Assembly (NCBI RefSeq): GCF_002218025.2
Contig: NZ_AP018683.1
Location: 1 to 16,253, forward strand
Direction of reading: 5' to 3'
Length of the DNA stretch: 16,253 nt
Origin: Vibrio casei
GTDB taxonomy: Bacteria; Pseudomonadota; Gammaproteobacteria; Enterobacterales; Vibrionaceae
Positions 8,699 to 14,850 of this stretch are shown here, piece after piece (positions within the stretch are counted from its first letter, which is position 1; every line of letters begins with the position of its first letter). The notes beneath the pieces are model-generated. The model did no database searches. It saw only the letters and a list, made by a program, of their open reading frames with translations, and was not told where the DNA came from. The translations under genes were made by a program, and so were the position numbers.

Positions 8699-8701
8699 AA
8701 T
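8699..8701. repeat. IS3 target duplication AAT
   Basis: AAT at 8699-8701 and again at 9945-9947 flank the element exactly. Removing one copy restores the tnpA frame. Confidence 0.9.
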
Positions 8702-8763
8702 TGATCCGCTCCAGCTGTTTTGGACACTGAGTTAAGTGAGTACAATCACTAACGAGGTGAACA

Positions 8764-9048
8764 ATGACAACTAAGAAAACTAGAATTAAACATTCCCCTG
8801 AATTTAAAGCAGAAGCCCTAAAACTAGCAGAGAGAGTGGGAGTAGCTGCGGCTGCAAGGCAGCTTTCTTTACATGAATCTCAAATCTACGGGTGGCGGAA
8901 GAACTCGAAGAAAGACACCAATACTAGTCAGCGAGAACAAGAGCTAGCCGCAGAGGTTGCCAAGCTCAAAAGGCAGTTGGCTGAGCAAGCAGAAGAGCTA
9001 GAAATTGTAAAAAAGGCCGCCACCTACTTCGCGAAAAATCTAAAGTAA
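8764..9048 (+). CDS. IS3-group OrfA (DNA-binding part)
   Basis: This 94-residue protein carries a helix-turn-helix (EFKAEALKLAERVGVAAAAR to QIYGWRKN, residues about 12-45). A leucine-zipper-like coiled coil (LAAEVAKLKRQLAEQAEELE) follows. It binds the element's ends and forms dimers. GAGGTG lies eight bases before the ATG. It overlaps OrfB, to which it is joined by -1 frameshifting at 9009-9015. Confidence 0.92.
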   Translation: MTTKKTRIKHSPEFKAEALKLAERVGVAAAARQLSLHESQIYGWRKNSKKDTNTSQREQELAAEVAKLKRQLAEQAEELEIVKKAATYFAKNLK

Positions 9049-9914
9049 ATTGCTACGAATTTATGCTCGAACACCTGATGTACTTCAATATTGTACGTAT
9101 GGCTAAGGTATTCGGGGTATCCCGAAGTGGGTTTTATTACTGGGTTAAACATCGCCATAAGGCTAGCCAACGCGAGGCAGTTCGCCAAGAGCTTGATACA
9201 AAGGTCAAAGAAGCTTTTGATAACAGCAAAGGCCGAGATGGCTCAAGGCGAATCCAAAAAGAACTGTCTGAGAGCGGTGATAACCACAATGTGAAAACCA
9301 TTGCGGCCAGTATGAAGCGTCAAGATTTAACGCCGAAAGCGGCACGTAAATTTAAGTGCACGACAGACAGCAAGCATCAAATGCCAGTTGCTCCAAACTT
9401 GCTGGCTCAGAACTTTAACGCAGCGGCTCCGAATGAAAAATGGGCGGGAGACATCACCTATGTTGCGACAAGCGAAGGCTGGTTGTACTTGGCAGTAATT
9501 ATTGACCTTTACTCAAGACAAGTAATCGGATGGTCTATGGATACCAGAATGACGGCTACGCTGGTCTGTGATGCTCTATCAATGGCTTTGTTCCGTCGCG
9601 AATTTCCTGAGCAGGTTATCGTTCATAGTGATCGAGGTAGTCAGTACTGCTCAAAAGATTATCGAGACCTCATAACTGTTTATAATCTAAAGCAAAGTAT
9701 GAGTAGGAAAGGAAACTGCTGGGACAATGCTTGTGTTGAGAGCTTCTTCCATTCGATGAAAGTTGAAGCGATCCAATATGAGCCGATTATGACGAGAGAC
9801 CAGATGCGTCAAACGATCTTCGAGTACATAGAGGTTGATTATAATCGGACAAGAAGGCACAGTGCTCTTGGGTATCTAAGCCCTGTTAACTTTGAACAGC
9901 AAAATGTCGCTTAA
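9003..9914 (+). CDS. IS3-group transposase OrfB (made as OrfAB fusion)
   Basis: The DDE integrase domain is intact: D130 (WAGDITYV), D190 (VIVHSDRGSQYC) and E226 (CWDNACVESFFHSMK), counted from the ATG at 9063. HSALGYLSPVNFE closes the domain. The frame is open upstream of 9063 across the slippery site, giving KSKVNCYEFMLEHLMYFN after the shift. The true product is therefore a fusion with OrfA rather than a protein starting at 9063. The extended start given here is the open part of the frame. Confidence 0.9.
   Translation, partial: NCKKGRHLLREKSKVNCYEFMLEHLMYFNIVRMAKVFGVSRSGFYYWVKHRHKASQREAVRQELDTKVKEAFDNSKGRDGSRRIQKELSESGDNHNVKTIAASMKRQDLTPKAARKFKCTTDSKHQMPVAPNLLAQNFNAAAPNEKWAGDITYVATSEGWLYLAVIIDLYSRQVIGWSMDTRMTATLVCDALSMALFRREFPEQVIVHSDRGSQYCSKDYRDLITVYNLKQSMSRKGNCWDNACVESFFHSMKVEAIQYEPIMTRDQMRQTIFEYIEVDYNRTRRHSALGYLSPVNFEQQNVA
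9009..9015 (+). promoter_or_regulatory. Programmed -1 frameshift site AAAAAAG
   Basis: Six A and a G lie near the end of orfA, where orfB is open in the -1 frame. This is the classical slippery heptamer of IS3-family elements. Slipping here joins VKK of OrfA to GRHLLREKSK of the OrfB frame. Confidence 0.85.
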
Positions 9915-10741
9915 TGAAGTGTCCAGTCTGGCTGGAGCAGATCAAATCTAATACTAGTGATCTTAAGCCAGATGTCCTCTCAACCGACACCCATGGTGTT
10001 AATCATGTTAATTATGCCTTATTGGATTTATGCGGTTATAGTTTTGCGCCTAGGTATGCTCAGTTCACCAGTGTGATCAATGACCTATTTAACGTAACTG
10101 AAAGCGACGACGGAAACACGCATCTGGCGCTGAAAAAGCCGATAAAAATGAATGTGATTGAAGAAGGCTGGCAGGATATTCAGCGTATTGTGTTATCCCT
10201 TCAAGAAAAACGCACAACACAGGCATTGCTAGTACGCAAATTATCTGGTTATCCATCTAGACACCCTATATTACAAGCATTAACGGAATATAATAGGCTC
10301 ATCAAAGCCCAATATTTACTTGATTATATTGATGATGCAAGTCTGCGCCAATATGTTCAACGAGCACTGAACCGAGGCGAAGCCTGGCATTTCCTCAGGC
10401 GAGCTATTGCATCGGTCAATCGTGACCAGTTCCGTGGAAAAAACGAATCAGAAATAGTCGTCTGGAACGAGTGTGCCCGTTTGACGGCAAATGCTATTAT
10501 CTACTTTAACTCGATGATCCTAAGTCATCTATTACTGCACTTTGAAGAAGTTGGTGACGAGGAAAAAGCAGCAATAACTCGACAAGTATCACCCGTTGCA
10601 TGGCAGAACATTAATCTGAGCGGCACTTATCAGTTCGCTAGTAACCGCAAACTACCTGATTTACAGGAAATAACTAGGCCTATTGTTGAAAATGAAGTCT
10701 AAAATGAAAGGTAACCCAGCTCCACAAGCCATTAACTGCGA

Positions 10742-10790
10742 GGGTTGTGGCGATTTATGTTACTTTAGAGGGGAAAATCCCTAGAACCCC
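10742..10790 (-). repeat. Tn3-family terminal repeat, outer right
   Basis: This is the inverted copy of the 49 bp at 2162-2210, ending ...CCCTAGAACCCC at 10790. It lies about 40 bp after the tnpA stop, so it is the right end of the element. GTTTT follows at 10791-10795, matching the left flank. Confidence 0.92.
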
Positions 10791-10795
10791 GTTTT
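10791..10795. repeat. Target-site duplication GTTTT, right copy
   Basis: It matches 2157-2161. Joining the flanks gives the empty site: terminator T-run, GTTTT, then GGGAAGTTATGACC. Confidence 0.8.
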
Positions 10796-10872
10796 GGGAA
10801 GTTATGACCGGTTAAAAGGATCATTGAGATCAATCGCTTTTGGGATTAATCTATTTCCCAGATGTGAAAAAA

Positions 10873-10896
10873 CCAGCTTTGGCGAGCTGGCTTTTC
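10873..10896 (+). terminator. Terminator-like hairpin
   Basis: CCAGCT (10873-10878) pairs with AGCTGG (10885-10890), preceded by A-rich and followed by CTTTTC sequence. The gene it would serve is not visible; it belonged to the DNA the transposon entered. An alternative reading as coding DNA cannot be excluded. Confidence 0.4.
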
Positions 10897-11012
10897 GGAG
10901 TACTCAAACGATTTCACAACCCGTTAAGTCCTTTCATGATAGCCATCCTAAATGGCTAGGGTACTCCCTGCGAAAGAGCAGGGAGGGGAATAGCCAAAGG
11001 TGCGATAGCACC

Positions 11013-11423
11013 TTAATGCGGTCTATCCTGTTGTTCGATGTACTGGCGAATAACAGTTAGTGGCGCACCTCCGCATGTTCCAGCAAAGTAAGAACGACTC
11101 CAAAGAACATTCTTACCAAACGCCCCTGCCACATCATTAAACTCTCTACGAATCCTGCGTGAACTGGTTGCTTTTAACGAGTTAACCAGTTTTGCAACGC
11201 TAGGTGTTTTCGGGGATGTTGATATTAATAAGTGAACATGATCAGGCTCTCCGTTAAATTCCTTTAACTCCGCATCAAAACCCAAGCAAAGCTCTCTAAA
11301 AGTCGCCTCAAGGCTTTGTAAGTGCAAATCTCCAAATACTTTTCTCCTGTATTTTGTTACGAAAACGAGGTGTAAATGTAGTGAATAACAACTGTGCCGA
11401 CCTTTATTAAATTCTTCACTCAC
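11013..11423 (-). CDS. tnpA: IS200/IS605 TnpA, Y1 HUH single-strand transposase
   Basis: This 136-residue protein has the HUH metal-binding pair H62 and H64 (EPDHVHLLI) and the catalytic Tyr128 (VIRQYIEQQ). YSLHLHLVFVTKYRRKVF at the N-terminus and CLGFDAELKEFNGEPDHVHL are typical of the family, and length is normal. It nicks and joins the hairpin ends on the DNA strand used for transposition. A 7-bp hairpin AAGGTGC/GCACCTT (10997-11014) follows the stop codon. The gene is divergent from tnpB, with start codons 64 bases apart. Confidence 0.94.
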   Translation of the reverse strand: MSEEFNKGRHSCYSLHLHLVFVTKYRRKVFGDLHLQSLEATFRELCLGFDAELKEFNGEPDHVHLLISTSPKTPSVAKLVNSLKATSSRRIRREFNDVAGAFGKNVLWSRSYFAGTCGGAPLTVIRQYIEQQDRPH

Positions 11424-11428
11424 TGATA

Positions 11429-11456
11429 TTGCCTTTTCGTTGCAAATACTTATAAT
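11429..11456 (+). promoter_or_regulatory. Probable tnpB promoter
   Basis: TTGCCT (11429-11434) and TATAAT (11451-11456) with a 16-bp spacer lie 31 bases upstream of the tnpB start. They overlap the leader of tnpA on the other strand, so the two promoters may compete. Confidence 0.55.
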
Positions 11457-11487
11457 AAATACATTATCATTCTACACACTGATTGTC

Positions 11488-12666
11488 ATGTTGATACGTA
11501 AAGCATACAAGTTTCGACTAGAGCCTACTGCTGCTCAAGCGGCTAGGCTTGCTGTGCTTTGCGGTCATGCTCGATTTGTGTGGAACCAAGGCTTGCGTTA
11601 CTGCGTAGATAAGCTGGAGTCTGGCGAGAAGATCCCAAGTGCTTTTGAGCTTAATAAACTGGTGACGCAGTGGAAAAAAGAAGAAGACCTTACTTGGCTC
11701 AAAGAGGCGTACACCGATAACCTACAGCAAAAACTTAAAGATTTGCATGGTGCTTGGATGCGATGCTTCGACAAGTCACTAGCGGCTGATAAGCCTAGAT
11801 TTAAGAAAAAAGGCAAAAACCAAGACTCAATTCGCTTTGTTAACTTCAACAAATACTGCGAGCTAGACGGTAAGCGAGTGAAACTACCAAGCAAGCTCGG
11901 TTGGTTGAAGTTTCGCAAGTCTCAAGAAGTGCAAGGCAACATCAAGAACTGCACCGTGAGCTTTAAATCAGGTCACTGGTATATCTCGTTCCAAGTAGAG
12001 CAAGATATTGATGAGCCTAAGCATAACACTACATCTGCCGTTGGTATTGATATGGGCGTTGCCAAGTTCATCACGCTGTCTGACGGCTCGCACCTAAAAC
12101 CGCTTAACGCATTTCGCAAGCATGAAAAACGCTTGGCTATCGAGCAGCGCAAGCTATCAAGAAAAGTTAAATTTTCCGCCAACTGGATGAAGCAGAAAGC
12201 CAAAATTCAAAAGCTACACACTCTCATTGCGAATTGCCGCAAGGACTACCTACACAAAGCCTCAAATCAAATCAGCAAGAATCACGCAATGATAGCGATT
12301 GAGGACTTACGTGTATCTAATATGTCTAAATCATCGAAAGGCAATGCAGAAGAACACGGCAAGAACGTGAAAGCCAAGTCAGGGCTGAACAAATCAATAC
12401 TCGATCAAGGTTGGTATGAGTTCAGAAGACAACTTGAGTATAAGCAGTTATGGAATGGCGGCTTAGTTGTTGCTGTACCAGCTCAATACACAAGCCAAAC
12501 CTGCCCTTGCTGTAGTCATGTATCGAGAGAAAACCGCAAGACACAAGCTCATTTTGAGTGTGTCGAGTGTGGTTACATCAACAATGCGGATATTGTTGGT
12601 GCATTAAATATTTTAGAGCGGGGACACCGCTTGTTAGCCTGTGGAGAGTCGGCGTTAGCCACTTGA
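11488..12666 (+). CDS. tnpB: TnpB, RNA-guided RuvC-type nuclease of IS200/IS605
   Basis: The protein has 392 residues from the ATG at 11488; homologues begin MLIRKAYKFRLxP, so the longer frame from 11440 is not used. The RuvC-like active site is complete: D188 (GIDMG), E272 (AIEDL) and D368 (NNADIVGA). The zinc ribbon has C339, C342, C358 and C361 (CPCC...CVEC). TnpB proteins are ancestors of Cas12. They use an RNA from the element's right end to cut DNA at the vacated site, which helps keep the element. No truncation is visible, which is notable because many copies decay. Confidence 0.94.
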   Translation: MLIRKAYKFRLEPTAAQAARLAVLCGHARFVWNQGLRYCVDKLESGEKIPSAFELNKLVTQWKKEEDLTWLKEAYTDNLQQKLKDLHGAWMRCFDKSLAADKPRFKKKGKNQDSIRFVNFNKYCELDGKRVKLPSKLGWLKFRKSQEVQGNIKNCTVSFKSGHWYISFQVEQDIDEPKHNTTSAVGIDMGVAKFITLSDGSHLKPLNAFRKHEKRLAIEQRKLSRKVKFSANWMKQKAKIQKLHTLIANCRKDYLHKASNQISKNHAMIAIEDLRVSNMSKSSKGNAEEHGKNVKAKSGLNKSILDQGWYEFRRQLEYKQLWNGGLVVAVPAQYTSQTCPCCSHVSRENRKTQAHFECVECGYINNADIVGALNILERGHRLLACGESALAT

Positions 12667-12752
12667 TGAATCAGGAACTTGCACCTAAAGCAATTTAGCG
12701 TGCGCCCTAGTAATGGGAATCCCCCTGCGACTTAGCAGGGGGAGGATGTCAA
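12600..12752 (+). ncRNA. Predicted right-end guide RNA (omega/reRNA) region
   Basis: Known systems make the TnpB guide RNA from the last part of tnpB plus the right end, with the guide lying just outside the element. Here the scaffold would include the hairpin at 12721-12742 and end at TCAA (12752). The guide would then start at 12753 (GCAGCTCTTAATGTTG), inside the ProQ/FinO fragment. The 5' limit is a guess and no promoter was identified. Confidence 0.5.
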
Positions 12753-13022
12753 GCAGCTCTTAATGTTGTTAAAAGCTTAAACCTACCTATGCCTTTAGCT
12801 AAAGGCATAGGTAGATCCATAGTTCTGCAATTAAGAGAGCAAGGGATTAGTAGTAAGGCTGCTAGTTGGGCAATACAAAGGTGGACGCATAGTGATGTGT
12901 ATCTGAATGCGGTTATCAACGGTAAACGTAGATTGAATTTGGATGGAACAGAAGCCGAATTAATCACTGATGCAGAAAGAGAATATTCACGTTCTATCCT
13001 TGAAGCGCGTAATTTAACGTAA
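12753..13022 (+). pseudogene. ProQ/FinO-family RNA chaperone, 5'-truncated
   Basis: From the edge of the IS, the frame reads AALNVVKSLNLPMPLAKGIG, then KAASWAIQRWTHSDVYLNAV, INGKRRLNLDG and ITDAEREYSRSILEAR. This follows the FinO/ProQ fold in order: PLxxGI, the helix with YTxSxxYLxAL, the R-x-D/N-LDG turn and the closing helix. The family binds structured RNAs; on plasmids FinO controls conjugation and relatives control plasmid or host mRNAs. The N-terminal part is missing and no clear 5' half is seen left of the IS. ATG at 12789 would give 77 residues but lies inside the domain and inside a palindrome. I score it as a fragment. Confidence 0.72.
12783..12814. repeat. Perfect 32-bp palindrome inside the ProQ/FinO fragment
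   Basis: The arm CTACCTATGCCTTTAG (12783-12798) is the exact reverse complement of 12799-12814, with no spacer. It covers the codons for LPMPLAKGIGR in the conserved core of the domain. No known site of this kind is recognised. Confidence 0.9.
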
Positions 13023-13049
13023 CGGCACTTAATACGAATTTAACGTAAC
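13011..13049 (+). repeat. Direct repeat of 13 bp around the ProQ gene end
   Basis: AATTTAACGTAAC occurs at 13011-13023 (covering the ProQ stop) and again at 13037-13049, 26 bp apart. The second copy runs into the R2 leader. It may be a protein-binding pair or a scar of a duplication. Confidence 0.7.
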
Positions 13050-13095
13050 ACCCGTAAGCTGCATTGAGGAAAGGTCGCCACTGGCGGCCTTTTTT
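13045..13095. repeat. R repeat, copy R2 (leader plus terminator hairpin)
   Basis: GTAACACCCGTAAGCTGCAT and onward (13045-13073) is related to the R1 and R4 leaders. The hairpin AAAGGTCGCC/GGCGGCCTTT (13070-13079/13083-13092, one G-T pair) is followed by T's. It ends the ProQ side and precedes the relBE promoter. Confidence 0.75.
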
Positions 13096-13119
13096 GTGTT
13101 GTGCTAAACTGTGCGTAAT

Positions 13120-13129
13120 TACAATTGTA
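13120..13129 (+). promoter_or_regulatory. relBE promoter/operator region
   Basis: TACAATTGTA (13120-13129) is a perfect palindrome, and its first six bases serve as a good -10 (TACAAT). A TTGTGC at 13099-13104 is a possible but short-spaced -35. AGGTG at 13135-13139 is the ribosome binding site for the antitoxin start at 13144. RelB-type autorepression through this site is inferred. Confidence 0.5.
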
Positions 13130-13143
13130 TATACAGGTGTGTT

Positions 13144-13383
13144 ATGGGAACCGTAAATATTAGAATTGATGATGATTTGAAATCTAGATCTTTTGAGGCT
13201 CTTGATGCTTTAGGTGTATCTCCGTCTGAGTTACTACGTCAAACACTTGAATATGTAGCTGTAAACCAGAAGCTGCCATTTAAAACGGTTTTGATTAATC
13301 AAGAAGATGAAGATTTAATTGCTTTAGTTCAATCTCGATTAAAATCACCACAAGCAGTAAAGGTTTCTTTGGATGACTTATGA
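13144..13383 (+). CDS. relB: RelB/DinJ-family antitoxin (TA module 3)
   Basis: This 79-residue protein starts MGTVNIRIDDDLKSRSFEAL and continues LGVSPSELLRQTLEYVA, then KLPF. The RIDDDLK strand, the LGxSxSELLR helix and the xLPF motif mark the RelB/DinJ ribbon-helix-helix family. The start at 13144 is preferred to the longer open frame from 13111 because homologues begin here and AGGTG precedes it. It overlaps the toxin gene by 11 bases. It neutralises RelE and represses the operon. Confidence 0.9.
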   Translation: MGTVNIRIDDDLKSRSFEALDALGVSPSELLRQTLEYVAVNQKLPFKTVLINQEDEDLIALVQSRLKSPQAVKVSLDDL

Positions 13384-13657
13384 TATTGAGTTTGATCGAA
13401 GAGCGTTGAAAGAATGGAAAAAACTGGATAGCGAGATACAAAAGCAGTTCAAAAATAAATTATCTAAACTCCTAGAGAACCCTAGAGTTGAAGCTAATAA
13501 GTTAAGAGAACTACCTGATTGTTATAAGATCAAATTAAGAAAATCAGGATATCGATTAGTTTACCAAGTTAAAGATGAGCGAGTGGTTGTTTTCGTAGTC
13601 GCCATTGGGAAAAGAGATAAATCAAAAGCATACAATGATGCCTCTGTCAGAGTGTAA
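13373..13657 (+). CDS. relE: RelE mRNA-interferase toxin (TA module 3)
   Basis: This 94-residue protein is closely similar to E. coli K-12 RelE along its length (FDxRALKEWxKL, ANKLRxxPDCYKIKLRxSGY, GYRLVYQV, GKRxxS). The residues used in mRNA cleavage by E. coli RelE are all kept at the same positions: K52, K54, R61, R81 and Y87. RelE enters the ribosomal A site and cuts mRNA when RelB is degraded. The gene looks functional. It is closed by the R3 hairpin. Confidence 0.93.
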   Translation: MTYDIEFDRRALKEWKKLDSEIQKQFKNKLSKLLENPRVEANKLRELPDCYKIKLRKSGYRLVYQVKDERVVVFVVAIGKRDKSKAYNDASVRV

Positions 13658-13660
13658 TTT

Positions 13661-13706
13661 ATCCAAAACTGCGTAGATTAAAGGTCGCCCTAGGCGGCCT
13701 TTTTTG
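13661..13706. repeat. R repeat, copy R3 (diverged leader, terminator hairpin)
   Basis: The leader ATCCAAAACTGCGTAGATT is only loosely like R1/R2/R4. The hairpin GGTCGCC/GGCGGCC (13683-13689/13693-13699) with T-run is almost the same as in R2. It terminates relBE. Confidence 0.7.
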
Positions 13707-13727
13707 TGACCGTATCTCGGGGGTTTA

Positions 13728-13779
13728 ACATAACGTCCATAAGCTGTATTGATGAAAGGTCGCCCTAGTGGCGACCTTT
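13728..13779. repeat. R repeat, copy R4 (leader plus perfect hairpin)
   Basis: The leader 13728-13758 is 28/31 identical to R1. The hairpin AAAGGTCGCC/GGCGACCTTT (13755-13764/13770-13779) is perfect. It lies at the 3' end of the minus-strand gene that stops at 13781 and may terminate it. Confidence 0.8.
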
Positions 13780-13780
13780 T

Positions 13781-14224
13781 CTAATCCTTTAAACGCTTAA
13801 ACGCTTCATCCCAATATTTTCTTATTGAATCTTTACTCACACGTTCATTGAGTGATTTATAAAGTTCATTCTTAGGATATCTTGAATTTATTATTCTGCG
13901 TTTATCTTGAGTATCTAAAGAGCTTATACCATCTAATAGCAATTTTATCGTTTCGTCAGCCCTTTTCTTGTTGGCTGAGTTTTGTTGTTCGCTGGCTTTT
14001 CTTGGTTTTTCATTGTTCGGTTTTACAACTTTAGGTGATAAATGTGGCTTTTTTGTGCGCACTTGTGCGCACTTGTCCCTATCCAATTTTTCTCTACACG
14101 CTTGTTTAACCCACGCGGAAAAAGGTATCAGTGATCCTTTTTTTTCATCTATTTCATTTATTAATTCATGTTCGAATCTGATATTTTTTTTTGATGACAA
14201 TTTGTTTTTGTTGGTGTTTTTCAT
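13781..14224 (-). CDS. Hypothetical basic protein with ribbon-helix-helix-like N-terminus
   Basis: This 147-residue protein is rich in lysine and asparagine. Residues about 15-47 (IRFEHELINEIDEKKGSLIP then FSAWVKQACREKL) resemble the ribbon-helix-helix start of small phage and plasmid proteins of the YlcI/YnfO type. A basic linker (about 55-90) and a helical tail (IRKYWDEAFKRLKD) follow. It could be a DNA-binding regulator or a replication/partition accessory protein. I do not recognise a defined family. The start lacks a clear Shine-Dalgarno sequence; TATATA lies seven bases upstream. Two of the five GTGCGCAC sites fall inside the gene (encoding CAQVRT) and three upstream, which suggests self-regulation. 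Confidence 0.6.
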   Translation of the reverse strand: MKNTNKNKLSSKKNIRFEHELINEIDEKKGSLIPFSAWVKQACREKLDRDKCAQVRTKKPHLSPKVVKPNNEKPRKASEQQNSANKKRADETIKLLLDGISSLDTQDKRRIINSRYPKNELYKSLNERVSKDSIRKYWDEAFKRLKD

Positions 14225-14365
14225 TTTATATAGCCAATAAATTAATTTATTAGAGAATAACTCAATAAATTAATAAGATCACTTGTGCGCACACTTTTGG
14301 TTTTTATGGATGTACATGTGCGCACATGTGTATATGTAAGAATGTGTACCTGTGCGCACATGTAC
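14055..14365. repeat. Cluster of five GTGCGCAC palindromes
   Basis: Copies lie at 14055-14062, 14065-14072, 14285-14292, 14318-14325 and 14352-14359. The fourth extends to a perfect 16-bp palindrome ACATGTGCGCACATGT (14314-14329). The fifth extends to 20 bp with one mismatched pair (14346-14365). The first two are tandem at 10-bp spacing, one helical turn. Expected frequency of an 8-mer is about once in 65 kb, so this is not chance. They look like operators or origin iterons. Confidence 0.85.
14236..14274. repeat. AT-rich palindrome and direct repeat
   Basis: AATAAATTAATTTATT (14236-14251) is a perfect palindrome, and CAATAAATTAAT occurs at 14235-14246 and 14263-14274. With no G or C in the palindrome it would melt easily. 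It sits between the GTGCGCAC sites and just before the start of the gene at 14224. Confidence 0.6.
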
Positions 14366-14484
14366 TTCTTGTTGGTACTAATCTTAACCATTTGTTTTTT
14401 TGTTAAAATCGAAATGTTTTTTTAGGTGTGGGATCGTTGAGGTTTTTTTTATTTAGATTTATGATGTATATAGATGTGAAAAAA

Positions 14485-14504
14485 GGCAGCCTTGCAGGGC
14501 TGCC
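14485..14504 (-). terminator. Intrinsic terminator, minus strand
   Basis: GGCAGCC (14485-14491) pairs with GGCTGCC (14498-14504). Read on the minus strand it is followed by TTTTTTC. It probably ends the recombinase operon transcript or a small RNA from the region above it. Confidence 0.8.
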
Positions 14505-14510
14505 CAATTC

Positions 14511-14850
14511 GAAATACTTCTGCACCGAAGTCCTTTCAGTTTAACCACTCAAACGACCTCTATCAAGTATTTCTGCACTTTGTTTGGACTCAAGATGTTT
14601 TGGACAAAGCGACGCGCATCATCCACCGACCAAGGGACAGTCCGATAGGTGGAAGGTAAAGGCACTAATCATAACTTGCGTTAAGCACGATAAAACCGCC
14701 CCTTATAGCTGCTAGAGGGGACATGCGGAAAAGGAATAGTTGATTAGTGTTGTGTGACTTGGATGGGGGGCGAAAGCCTTTACACACAGCGTAGGGCAGC
14801 CCGAAAGGGTAAGAGAAAAATCTCCACGGAAAACGACCAAAATGAATACC
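14511..14850. other. Gene-free, strongly structured region (possible ncRNA or recombination site)
   Basis: There is no credible gene. Helices seen are GAAATACTT/AAGTATTTC (14511-14519/14565-14573), CCACC/GGTGG (14623-14627/14648-14652) and CACTAATCA/TGATTAGTG (14663-14671/14741-14749). The last encloses CCCCT/AGGGG (14699-14703/14716-14720). TGTGTG/CACACA (14751-14756/14783-14788) encloses a GGC-GAAA-GCC hairpin (14769-14778), and CCC-GAAA-GGG follows (14800-14809). GAAA loops favour a + strand RNA; the terminator at 14485 favours a minus-strand transcript. I do not recognise a known RNA family. Confidence 0.5.

Larger units (their letters stand above)
8702..9944 (+). mobile_element. IS3-group insertion sequence, complete (1,243 bp)
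   Basis: The ends TGATCCGCTCCAGC (8702 on) and GCTGGAGCAGATCA (to 9944) form inverted repeats that continue as TGGACACT...AGTGTCCA. They begin TG and end CA as in the IS3 family. Two overlapping frames and a 3-bp duplication complete the picture. It appears intact and potentially active, and its insertion is younger than the Tn3 transposition. Confidence 0.93.
6472..10702 (+). pseudogene. tnpA: Tn3-family transposase gene, interrupted by an IS3 element
   Basis: Joining 6472-8701 to 9948-10702 (dropping the IS and one AAT) restores an unbroken 994-residue frame, the normal length for Tn3 TnpA. The N-terminus (about residues 1-170) resembles the DUF4158 domain. The catalytic triad can be read as D685 (STDGQ), D757 (STDTHG) and E888 (NRGEAW). 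Its spacing (72 and 131) is very close to that known for Tn4430 (72 and 130). The IS lies between the first and second aspartates, so neither half can work alone. As it stands the first half runs to a stop at 8728-8730 inside the IS. No resolvase gene accompanies it. Confidence 0.9.
10941..12752. mobile_element. IS200/IS605-family element with divergent tnpA and tnpB
   Basis: Two divergent genes, a Y1 transposase and TnpB, lie between two related subterminal hairpins: CTCCCTGC/GCAGGGAG at 10964-10985 and CCCCCTGC/GCAGGGGG at 12721-12742. The right edge is placed at TCAA (12749-12752), a plausible cleavage tetranucleotide. The left edge is uncertain by about 20 bases and may begin at or just before the AGCCAT/ATGGCT hairpin at 10941-10957. 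Such elements move as single-stranded circles, make no target duplication and insert 3' of a short motif. Both genes look intact. Confidence 0.82.

Noticed and set aside
10794..11060. 88-codon frame spanning the transposon edge and the IS200/IS605 left end
   Set aside because: It begins at the Tn3 duplication, crosses a terminator-like hairpin and the IS left-end hairpins, and overlaps the end of tnpA. It resembles no protein. Its possible role as the missing 5' part of the ProQ gene was considered, but the peptide does not look like that domain.
12749..12967. 72-codon minus-strand frame over the ProQ fragment
   Set aside because: It is produced by the palindrome and the antisense of the ProQ codons; the + strand product matches a known fold.
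14055..14365. CRISPR array
   Set aside because: The repeated unit is only 8 bp, palindromic and unevenly spaced, with no 25-40 bp repeats or spacers and no cas genes.
14511..14573. tRNA-like cloverleaf on the minus strand
   Set aside because: The 9-bp outer stem and a D-arm-like GTTTGAGTGGTTAAAC are suggestive, but there is no proper anticodon arm, no T-arm motif and no CCA-type end.
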